From positions 1-6,674 of the forward strand of contig JAEVZT010000399.1 of NCBI GenBank assembly GCA_023392115.1: a stretch of DNA of 6,674 bases, in the 5' to 3' direction. The position numbers were made by a program, and so were the translations under genes. Of the stretch, positions 1-4,994 are shown one piece after another (position 1 is the first letter of the stretch; every line of letters starts with the position of its first letter). Under the pieces are notes generated by a model. It searched no databases and had not been told where the DNA came from. It saw only the letters and a list, made by a program, of their open reading frames with translations. The DNA is from Chloroflexota bacterium. Lineage in GTDB: Bacteria; Chloroflexota; Anaerolineae; Aggregatilineales; Phototrophicaceae.

Positions 1-16
1 AGAGCGTGTATGTAAA
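1..16 (+). repeat. Left terminal inverted repeat of the IS
   Basis: AGAGCGTGTATGTAAA matches the reverse complement of 831-846 at 15 of 16 positions (mismatch at position 14). The window starts exactly at this repeat, so the true outer boundary could lie a base or two away. Confidence 0.85.
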
Positions 17-44
17 AGGAAGTATAACGGGATAGAATAGAAAG

Positions 45-823
45 ATGAACACACGTCAACCCTATCCCACCGACTTGAATGACCAGCAGTGGCAAGTCAT
101 CGAGCCACTACTGCCGAAGAAAAAGCAAGGGCGTGACCCGCAGCACAGCCGACGGGAGATGATGAATGCGCTGTTGTACATGGCGCGGACAGGATGCCAA
201 TGGCGGATGCTGCCCCATGACCTTCCGCCGTGGGAAGCGGTATACGCTTTCTGGCGACGGTTAGTGGAACGCAACGTGTTGCAGCAGATCAACGACGCCT
301 TGCGGGTGCAAATCCGCGTGGAAGCGGGGCGTGAAGCTGAACCAAGTGTGGTGATTATCGACAGCCAATCGGTGCAGACGGCGGAAAAAAGGGGGCGGTC
401 GGCTTCGACCCGCACAAACGACGGAAAGGGAGCAAGCGACAGATAGCGGTCGATACGCGAGGCTGGCTGCTGCGGGTGCTGGTGCATCCGGCCAACGAAC
501 AAGACCGAATAGCAGCTAAGTGGCTGCTGCGGCGCTTGCCGTTGTGGACGCGCTTGGCGTTGTTTCTCTTTGACAGCGGCTATGATAGTCCGGCGCTGCT
601 GGCGTGGTGTCAGCGGTTGTTCAGCGTCAAGACCGAAGTCACCAACCGGGGCGTGCAGCGCGGCTTCGCCGTTCAACCCAAACGCTGGATTGTCGAGCGC
701 ACCTTTGGCTGGCTCAACCGGTTTCGGCGCTTGAGCAAGGACTACGAGCAGCGTCCGGACGTGTCGGAGGCGTTCATCTATTTGTCGATGTCCCATCTGA
801 TGTTACGTCGTCTCCGTCGTTAG
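45..823 (+). CDS. IS5-family DDE transposase, made by -1 frameshift (orfA/orfB)
   Basis: This enzyme cuts and joins the IS ends. The first phase begins at ATG 45 and alone would stop at 446 (133 aa). The second phase carries the rest of the enzyme to TAG 821-823. Joining them by a -1 shift at the A-run near 385-391 gives about 259 residues, the usual size for the family. The N-terminal part (roughly residues 5-80) is the helix-turn-helix/DUF4096-type domain with TDLNDQQWQVIEPLLP and GCQWRMLP. The catalytic triad is D106 (VIIDSQSV), D177 (LFDSGYD) and E219 (WIVERTFGWLNR), split between the two phases, so neither product alone is complete. There is no strong ribosome binding site near ATG 45; a TATAAC at 23-28 could be a -10 box. 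A true inactivating indel cannot be excluded, but position and sequence fit programmed frameshifting. Confidence 0.88.
385..395 (+). other. Probable programmed -1 ribosomal frameshift site (A6G5)
   Basis: Six A residues followed by five G residues. In the first phase the codons read GAA-AAA-AGG-GGG. Slipping back one base on AAA-AGG gives AAA-AAG and continues as GGG-GCG-GTC, which restores the conserved GAVGFDPHKRRKG stretch of IS5 transposases. A-run slippage at this point of the gene is the known strategy in IS427-group elements. Slippage here is inferred, not shown. Confidence 0.65.
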
Positions 824-830
824 CTCATGC

Positions 831-846
831 TTAACATACACGCTCT
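831..846 (-). repeat. Right terminal inverted repeat of the IS
   Basis: TTAACATACACGCTCT is the inverted counterpart of bases 1-16, 15 of 16 matching. It ends 23 bases after the transposase stop codon. Confidence 0.85.
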
Positions 847-957
847 GAGTGCTGAGAGAGAAAAGTACTGAGTACCGAGTGCTGAGTGCTGAGGAAGAAC
901 AAAAACATGCTTTTCTCAGTACTCCGTACTCAGAACTCAGTACTCCGTACTGAATCC
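847..957. repeat. Heptamer repeat array in two opposite orientations
   Basis: The stretch is built from degenerate seven-base units. On the left (about 865-893) they read GAGTACT/GAGTGCT; on the right (about 915-957) they read AGTACTC/CGTACTC, the reverse complement. The decamer CTCAGTACTC occurs at 915-924 and 936-945. Arms 865-893 and 915-943 pair at 24 of 29 positions around a 21-base loop, so the array can fold into one long hairpin. It starts directly after the IS end and runs up to the stop codon of the minus-strand DHFR-like gene. It resembles the short tandem heptanucleotide repeats described in filamentous cyanobacteria; any link to those is by analogy only. Confidence 0.8.
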
Positions 958-1545
958 TCAGGTTTTAATCGCGCCTGCACGCTCGTAATTCGCGATAATG
1001 ACGCCGCTAGGGGAGACTTTGCTATCCGTCACCTTGAACGCCGCCGGGATCGTGCCGTCGGCAAACAACCGTTTTCCACTGCCCAAGGTCAGCGGATAGA
1101 TTTTGAGCCAGTACGCATCAACCAAATCATGCTGCATGAGCGTCTGTAGCAGATTTCCACTTCCGTAGACATGCAAATCATGTCCCGGCTGCTGCTTGAG
1201 TTCGGCGACTTTTTCGGCAATGTCTCCACCTAAAAACACAGTGGGCTGCCATTCGCTCGACGTCATCGTATTCGAGGCGACGTACTTGGTCGCTGTGTTG
1301 ACGCCCGACCATATGTCCGCGTGCTGCGGCCAGTATGGTTCCCAAATCTCAAAGGTTTTGCGCCCCAACAACAGATCGAACGGCATGTTCATCTCCCGAT
1401 TGACGACTGTTCCGAGCACATCGTCGGAATAGGGAGCGATCCAGCCGCCATACGCGAAACCGCCACTGGTATCTTCGTCTGACCTGCCCATGGATTGTAT
1501 GACGCCATCAAGGGAGATGTGGGAGATGACAATAACGTTTCTCAT
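958..1545 (-). CDS. Dihydrofolate reductase / RibD C-terminal domain family protein
   Basis: A single-domain cytoplasmic protein of 195 residues in the DHFR-like superfamily branch that includes RibD_C, YyaP and YwjB. Visible family marks are the N-terminal strand and loop [14 protein letters not shown], the NADPH-side motif [16 protein letters not shown], the [14 protein letters not shown] region and [22 protein letters not shown], then the C-terminal [16 protein letters not shown] strand and the NYERA end. The family binds NADPH and reduces pterin- or pyrimidine-like substrates, but most stand-alone members have no known substrate. ATG 1545 is preferred over the GTG three bases upstream because AAGGAG (1553-1558) then lies 7 bases away. 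The gene is visibly less GC-rich than the operon to its right and stands alone with its own promoter and related repeats on both sides, which suggests later acquisition. Confidence 0.85.
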   Translation of the reverse strand: MRNVIVISHISLDGVIQSMGRSDEDTSGGFAYGGWIAPYSDDVLGTVVNREMNMPFDLLLGRKTFEIWEPYWPQHADIWSGVNTATKYVASNTMTSSEWQPTVFLGGDIAEKVAELKQQPGHDLHVYGSGNLLQTLMQHDLVDAYWLKIYPLTLGSGKRLFADGTIPAAFKVTDSKVSPSGVIIANYERAGAIKT

Positions 1546-1552
1546 CACTGCG

Positions 1553-1558
1553 CTCCTT
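1553..1558 (-). promoter_or_regulatory. Ribosome binding site of the DHFR-like gene
   Basis: On the minus strand this reads AAGGAG, 7 bases before ATG 1545 but only 4 before GTG 1548. The spacing decides for the ATG. Confidence 0.65.
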
Positions 1559-1604
1559 GAACATCCGGCGAATTCTTAAGGCAAGAATAGCACATATGTT
1601 CAAG
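1556..1604. repeat. Nested inverted repeats upstream of the DHFR-like gene (possible operator)
   Basis: An outer perfect 9-base pair, CTTGAACAT (1556-1564) and ATGTTCAAG (1596-1604), encloses an inner pair, ATTCTT (1572-1577) and AAGAAT (1583-1588). The inner pair overlaps the candidate -10 box, and the outer left arm overlaps the ribosome binding site. A third TTGAAC lies at 1634-1639 inside GTTCTTGAAC. The layout fits repressor binding, or an RNA foldback if transcription starts further upstream. Confidence 0.5.
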
Positions 1605-1612
1605 TCGGACAA
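1584..1612 (-). promoter_or_regulatory. Candidate sigma70-like promoter for the DHFR-like gene
   Basis: On the minus strand, TTGTCC (1607-1612) and TATTCT (1584-1589) are separated by exactly 17 bases, each matching the consensus at four positions. Transcription would start near 1577, leaving a leader of about 30 bases before ATG 1545. Confidence 0.45.
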
Positions 1613-1641
1613 GTTAAACGAAAGCGCTAGTTCTTGAACGC

Positions 1642-1681
1642 CCCTCAGTACTCGGAACTGAGGGCGCGGCGTGCCGCGCCC
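1642..1681. repeat. Two overlapping hairpins beyond the nitrilase gene
   Basis: CCCTCAGT (1642-1649) pairs with ACTGAGGG (1657-1664). GGGCGCGGC (1662-1670) pairs with GCCGCGCCC (1673-1681). The GGG at 1662-1664 belongs to both stems, so they compete. The segment lies about 30 bases past the nitrilase stop codon in the direction of transcription and could end that operon, but no T-run follows, so a classical intrinsic terminator is not supported. Confidence 0.6.
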
Positions 1682-1687
1682 CTACTG

Positions 1688-1715
1688 TCAACTGTCAACT
1701 GTTAACTGTTAACTA
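1688..1715. repeat. Four tandem heptamers (TCAACTG/TTAACTG) running into a stop codon
   Basis: Units at 1688, 1695, 1702 and 1709 read TCAACTG, TCAACTG, TTAACTG and TTAACTA. The last three bases form the stop codon (TAG on the minus strand) of the nitrilase-family gene, so repeat and coding sequence overlap. The unit length equals that of the array at 847-957, but the sequence is different. Confidence 0.75.
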
Positions 1716-2501
1716 CAATCCGTAGATATCCGGTCGCCGATCCTCAAATACCGGGATGCGCGCGCGGACGGTGTCAACTACGTCGAGGTCAATTTCCGCC
1801 GACGCCAGCGTTGGCGCTTCGCCGACCTCGATCACGATTTTGCCCCACGGGTCGACGATCATCGAATGCCCGCCAAAGACGGTATTGCCCGTCTGACCGG
1901 CGGCATTGGTGGCGACGATGTAGCACTGGTTCTCGATCGCCCGCGCCTGCACCAGCGTCCGCCAGTGTTCAAGCCGCTCGATCGGCCATTCCGCCGGGAC
2001 GACGATCATCTTCGCGCCCTGCACGGCGTACTTGCGGAACAATTCGGGGAAGCGCAGGTCGTAGCAAATCGCCAGCGCCGTCGTGCCCCACGGCAGATCC
2101 ATCAGCAGCGGCGCCGAGCCGGGCTGCAAGAAGCGATCTTCTTCCATCAGCCTGAACAGATGTATCTTGCGGTAGACGCCCATCAAGCGACCGTTGGGGG
2201 CAAAGAACGTCGCGCTGTTCGCCACTTCCAGCCCGCGTTTTTCAAGCACCGACCCGACGATGCTGATCTTATGCTGCGTCGCCAGCGTCGCAAGCTGGGC
2301 GAATATGCCGACGTTCAACTGCGTCGCCAGTTCCTTCGCCTGCATGAGCGCGTAGCCGGTCGACCAAAGTTCCGGCAGCACGATCATGTGTGATCCGCGC
2401 CGCGCGGCGTCGACGATGTAGTCCTCCGCCACGTTGACGTTTTTGCGCACGTCGCCGAGCGTGATATTCATCTGACCGAGACTGATGTTGAGTTTTGCCA
2501 T
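1713..2501 (-). CDS. Carbon-nitrogen hydrolase (nitrilase superfamily, Nit/omega-amidase type)
   Basis: A 262-residue cytoplasmic enzyme that hydrolyses an amide (less likely a nitrile) through a cysteine thioester. The catalytic triad is visible: E44 (VLPELWSTGY), K112 (YRKIHLF) and C146 (ICYDLRFPELFR), with the extra conserved glutamate in MEEDRFLQPG (120-128). NQCYIVATNAAG and GHSMIVDPWG are typical of the family. CYDLRFPELFR is characteristic of the branch holding Nit1/Nit2, YbeM and YafV, which act on deaminated glutathione or alpha-ketoglutaramate and similar omega-amides, so a metabolite-repair or amide-salvage role is most likely. Length is normal for a single-domain member and no signal peptide is seen. 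Minus-strand GGAG lies 8 bases before ATG 2501. It is the last gene of a four-gene operon, 37 bases after the preceding stop. The exact substrate cannot be read from sequence. Confidence 0.92.
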   Translation of the reverse strand: MAKLNISLGQMNITLGDVRKNVNVAEDYIVDAARRGSHMIVLPELWSTGYALMQAKELATQLNVGIFAQLATLATQHKISIVGSVLEKRGLEVANSATFFAPNGRLMGVYRKIHLFRLMEEDRFLQPGSAPLLMDLPWGTTALAICYDLRFPELFRKYAVQGAKMIVVPAEWPIERLEHWRTLVQARAIENQCYIVATNAAGQTGNTVFGGHSMIVDPWGKIVIEVGEAPTLASAEIDLDVVDTVRARIPVFEDRRPDIYGL

Positions 2502-2538
2502 GCTGTCTGCTCCGAAAAGCGTATCTTCCCCAAGCGAT

Positions 2539-3090
2539 CTACACGCGCCAGTCGATCGCGCCGGAAAGCTCGCGCCAGCGCGAGGCGATCGCCTCGACCA
2601 TTTGATCTTCAGTCATGTACGACGTATCCAGTTCGACGATGCCCTCGCATTTGCGGATCGCCCACTCGCGCCGGAGCGTGCCGAGCGCCAGTTCGCGCTC
2701 GCGGGGATTGTGGAAGCGCGCGCCGAGCGCCAGATGAAGCCGCTGCAAGGTCGCGTCGAGCGAGGCGACGATGCAGATAATCTGCCCCGTTTCGCGCATC
2801 CGGGCGAGGTTGTTGCTGTGCATCAGCGTCTGCCCGCTGATGTGGATCGCCGTGCCGCGGTAGAGCGCGACTTCCTGCAACAGCTCGACTTCGAGCGTCT
2901 TCAAGCGCGCTTCGCCGTAGAGGGCACGCATTTCCGCCCCCGGCATGCCGGCGCGCTGCTCGAATACCGAGTCAAAATCGACGAACGGCATGCGCAGACG
3001 CTCGCCCACCCGCCGCGCGATTGCAAGCTGACCGGGACCGACGTAGCCGGTCAGGATCAGGTTTTGATCGGACGATGTCGTGCCGAACAT
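2539..3090 (-). CDS. Shikimate-kinase-like P-loop protein with degenerate active site
   Basis: A 183-residue protein that follows shikimate kinase (AroK/AroL) along most of its length. The P-loop strand is LILTGYVGPGQLAIARRVG (11-29), then FVDFDSVFEQRAGM (36-49, keeping both aspartates of the DxD motif), YGEARLKTLE (58-67), the AIHISGQTL region (81-89), and a lid-like ALGARFHNPRERE (121-133). Key residues are changed: the Walker A lysine and following Ser/Thr are Q21 and L22, the shikimate-binding arginine of the FRxxE motif aligns with K64, and the GGG motif has become S85-G86-Q87. With these changes, ordinary ATP-dependent shikimate phosphorylation is doubtful; a pseudokinase or another nucleotide-related role fits better. 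Its ATG follows the upstream stop after one base (TGAGATG), so translation is probably coupled. The fold assignment is confident; the function is not known. Confidence 0.8.
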   Translation of the reverse strand: MFGTTSSDQNLILTGYVGPGQLAIARRVGERLRMPFVDFDSVFEQRAGMPGAEMRALYGEARLKTLEVELLQEVALYRGTAIHISGQTLMHSNNLARMRETGQIICIVASLDATLQRLHLALGARFHNPRERELALGTLRREWAIRKCEGIVELDTSYMTEDQMVEAIASRWRELSGAIDWRV

Positions 3091-3091
3091 C

Positions 3092-3862
3092 TCAGGCTGT
3101 CACCACGTTCTCGCGCCAGCCGGGAAACTGCTCGTCAAGGATCGCGGGCAGCTCTTCGAGTGACGTGATCGTCGCGTCGGGAACGATGTTCGTCAAGCTG
3201 AGATCGGTGTGATGCACCTCGCGCAGGACGGCGAAGATGCCAACCGCCTGCGCCCCGGCGACGTCCGCTTCCGGGTTGTCGCCGACGAAAACCGTCTCTT
3301 CAGGGCGCGTGTTCAGGCACTTGAGCGCCGTCTGGAAGATCGCCGGGTGCGGCTTGAGGTAGCCGACGTCTGCCGCCGAAATGCGGCACGTCGGGAAGAA
3401 GTCGAACAGCCCGTGCGTCTTCATTTCGATGTCGCGTAGCCACATCGGCTGGTGCGCGTTGGTGACAATCCCGATTTTGATGCCGTGATCGTGCAGAAGC
3501 TGAAGGAACGGCGCGGCGTCGGGGAAGCCAACCGTCCCCTTGACGGCTTCCCATGCATACGCTTCGAGACAGCGCCGCGCGTCGAGTCGGTCAGCCGGCA
3601 CGCCGAGCGACGCTGCCGATTCGATCAGCACCGTGCCGAGGTTCGGCGCGCGGAAATTTGTCCGTGCAGACGTCCACGCCGCCATCATGCGGCTGCGGAC
3701 TTCGGCGACGTAAGCCTCAAAATCGTCGAGCGGGTGAACCTCGGCGCAGATGTAGTCGAACACGCCGGTCAGGTGCTTGCGTTCGACAGTCGCCCAATCG
3801 TCGGTGAATCCACTCCAGTCGATCAGCGTGTCGTCGAGGTCAAATAATACGGCTTTGAGCAT
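3092..3862 (-). CDS. HAD-superfamily hydrolase, subfamily IA (phosphatase)
   Basis: A 256-residue cytoplasmic phosphatase with all four HAD motifs: D8 nucleophile and D10 acid/base in AVLFDLDDTL, T134 in IGIVTNAHQP, K170 in VGYLKPHPAIF, and the magnesium aspartates D195 and D200 in VFVGDNPEADVAGAQ. The helical cap domain lies between motifs I and II (about residues 15-105), as in subfamily IA (phosphoglycolate phosphatase, haloacid dehalogenase, YjjG-type nucleotidase). The substrate cannot be told from sequence. The frame is open further upstream to an ATG at 3904, but the start at 3862 places MLKAVLFDLDDT at the usual N-terminus, leaves 11 bases after the upstream stop instead of a 31-base overlap, and has a purine-rich GAGACGAG ahead of it. 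The gene is second in the operon and ends one base before the next start. Confidence 0.9.
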   Translation of the reverse strand: MLKAVLFDLDDTLIDWSGFTDDWATVERKHLTGVFDYICAEVHPLDDFEAYVAEVRSRMMAAWTSARTNFRAPNLGTVLIESAASLGVPADRLDARRCLEAYAWEAVKGTVGFPDAAPFLQLLHDHGIKIGIVTNAHQPMWLRDIEMKTHGLFDFFPTCRISAADVGYLKPHPAIFQTALKCLNTRPEETVFVGDNPEADVAGAQAVGIFAVLREVHHTDLSLTNIVPDATITSLEELPAILDEQFPGWRENVVTA

Positions 3863-3873
3863 GAGTCTCGTCT

Positions 3874-4812
3874 CTATGTCCGCTGAGGTTCTTGCGCGCG
3901 CCACGTCAGCAGCGTGTCGTCGATCCCCGCGCGGTAGTTCGGGAAACGCGGCTGCCAGCCGAGTGCTTCCTTCGCGGCGGCGTTGTCGCCATGCGCGGGA
4001 ACGCTCATCAGCGCGACCTGCCGCTTGTCCTGTGACAGCGATGACAGGAACGGCAGCCGCCCGGGAACGCCAAGCCCCTGACTTTCGGTGAAGTAGCGCA
4101 TGAATTCGGCGGTTGACGCGGGCGTGTCGTCGACGACGTTGAGCGTGACGCCTGCCGGTCGCTTCTCAAGCGCCAGCAAGATGGCACGGGCTGCGTCGCC
4201 GATGTGTGTCCAGTGCGCCGGAACGTCAGCGCCCGTCTCAACCGGGCGACCGAGCCGGATCGCGTCGAGCGCCGAGGTCAGTTCGAGCGAGCTTGCGCCG
4301 TAAAGAAAGCCCATGCGCAGCACCGACGCCGGGATCGACCCCCCCAGCACCTGACGTTCAGCCCGCGCCGCCGCGCGCAGCAGCGACGAGAGTTCCTCGA
4401 CCTGCCCGCCACCGATGTAGGCGTAGCTCGTGTGGACGAAATACTCGACGCCGGCTTGCTGCGCCGCTTCGAGCAGCGCTGCCGTGCCCTCGGACAGAAC
4501 GCGTTCATCCCACGCGATAGGCGCATAAGGGATGTGATTCATCGACTGCGGGGCGAGATTGACGACGGCGTTGACCTTCGCCGCCTGCATCATGCTCTGC
4601 ATCTCACCGGCGCGAAACAGATCGGGGTAAATCGGAAGCGCGCCAACCGCGCGAACGGCGCGCGCGCCGTCGCTGCCGTGCGTCATCACCATGACCTTGT
4701 GCCCTGCGGCGACAAGCTGCTGCGTCAGTTCGCTCGCCAACCCGCCGAACGCACCCGGAACCCCGGCGATGTAAACGCTCATCGGGGCAGTCGATGTGTT
4801 TGCTAGTGCCAT
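3874..4812 (-). CDS. NAD(P)-binding epimerase-like protein (extended SDR) lacking the YxxxK pair
   Basis: A 312-residue Rossmann-fold protein of the extended short-chain dehydrogenase / NAD-dependent epimerase family. The nucleotide-binding loop is VYIAGVPGAFGGLASELTQQ (13-32, GxxGxxG). Later marks are VVNLAP (83-88), YFVHTSYAYIGG (124-135), SVLRMGFLYG (163-172), WTHIGDAARAILLAL (201-215) and LNVVDDTPASTAEF (224-237). Where normal family members have SPYxxSKxxxE, this protein has SSLLRAAARAE, so the catalytic Tyr and Lys align with L144 and A148 and redox or epimerase chemistry may be lost or altered. It could instead act as an atypical reductase or a nucleotide-sensing protein. ATG 4812 is chosen because a promoter lies about 40 bases upstream and GAGAGAG (4817-4823) precedes it. 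First gene of the four-gene operon. Confidence 0.85.
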   Translation of the reverse strand: MALANTSTAPMSVYIAGVPGAFGGLASELTQQLVAAGHKVMVMTHGSDGARAVRAVGALPIYPDLFRAGEMQSMMQAAKVNAVVNLAPQSMNHIPYAPIAWDERVLSEGTAALLEAAQQAGVEYFVHTSYAYIGGGQVEELSSLLRAAARAERQVLGGSIPASVLRMGFLYGASSLELTSALDAIRLGRPVETGADVPAHWTHIGDAARAILLALEKRPAGVTLNVVDDTPASTAEFMRYFTESQGLGVPGRLPFLSSLSQDKRQVALMSVPAHGDNAAAKEALGWQPRFPNYRAGIDDTLLTWRAQEPQRT

Positions 4813-4847
4813 GAGACTCTCTCGTCTGTGTACGCCGAATTGCGGAG

Positions 4848-4876
4848 ATTATGCCATTTCTGGGGGCGGCTATCAA
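4848..4876 (-). promoter_or_regulatory. Sigma70-like promoter of the four-gene operon
   Basis: On the minus strand, TTGATA (4871-4876) and CATAAT (4848-4853) each match the consensus at five of six bases and are exactly 17 bases apart. Transcription would start near 4841, giving a leader of about 28 bases before ATG 4812. No operator-like repeat overlaps it, but the foldback element at 4897-4980 lies just upstream. Confidence 0.65.
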
Positions 4877-4896
4877 GCGGCTTGGGAAGTGAGAGA

Positions 4897-4980
4897 ACCC
4901 CACCCCGTTTCGCGGCGCTCAACCGCCCCTCCCCGAATTCGGGGAGGGGCAGGGCAACCGTAGGTTGCACGGGGTGGGGT
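4897..4980. repeat. Foldback element predicted to form a three-way junction
   Basis: An outer perfect 12-bp stem (ACCCCACCCCGT at 4897-4908 with ACGGGGTGGGGT at 4969-4980) encloses two hairpins. The first is a perfect 26-base palindrome at 4925-4950 centred on GAATTC. The second is GCAACC (4954-4959) paired with GGTTGC (4963-4968) around a 3-base loop. The element lies 14 bases past the stop codon of the oxidase gene and just upstream of the operon promoter, so it separates two transcription units running the same way. It may stop read-through, although no T-run follows. It looks like a dispersed REP- or MITE-like unit, but only one copy is in the window. Confidence 0.75.
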
Positions 4981-4994
4981 CAATTAAACGGTGT

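Larger units (their letters stand above)
1..846 (+). mobile_element. IS5-family insertion sequence (IS427-like group), apparently complete
   Basis: The segment is bounded by terminal inverted repeats: the first 13 bases (AGAGCGTGTATGT) reappear exactly as the reverse complement of the right end, and 15 of the outer 16 bases match. Between them lies one transposase gene in two overlapping phases, with a DDE catalytic triad and the small size (about 0.85 kb) typical of the IS427 group of IS5. Both ends are present, and the only interruption of the gene is at a slippery run, so the copy could be active. The left flank lies outside the window, so no target-site duplication can be checked. The right end abuts a heptamer repeat array, so the element probably inserted into that intergenic repeat. 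The IS5-family assignment is firm; the subgroup is inferred from the two-phase gene. Confidence 0.9.

Noticed and set aside
62..796. A 244-codon open frame on the minus strand across the IS
   Set aside because: It lies opposite the transposase, whose conserved DDE motifs identify the true coding strand; the antisense product has no recognisable motif.
843..850. Target-site duplication of the IS
   Set aside because: The left flank lies outside the window, so no duplicated bases can be compared.
847..957. CRISPR array
   Set aside because: Units are only seven bases, contiguous and degenerate, with no spacers of regular length and no cas genes nearby.
1642..1712. Classical intrinsic terminator for the operon
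   Set aside because: Stable stems are present, but no T-run follows them on the minus strand, so only a possible structural role is claimed.
1866..2393. A 175-codon plus-strand frame within the nitrilase region (and similar frames at 2485-3168 and 4204-4806)
   Set aside because: All are antisense to operon genes with complete family motifs and show the Arg/Ala/Pro-rich composition typical of antisense GC-rich frames.
3863..3904. Upstream ATG at 3904 as the HAD start
   Set aside because: It adds 14 residues with no family counterpart and overlaps the upstream gene by 31 bases; the start at 3862 fits the family N-terminus and the operon spacing.
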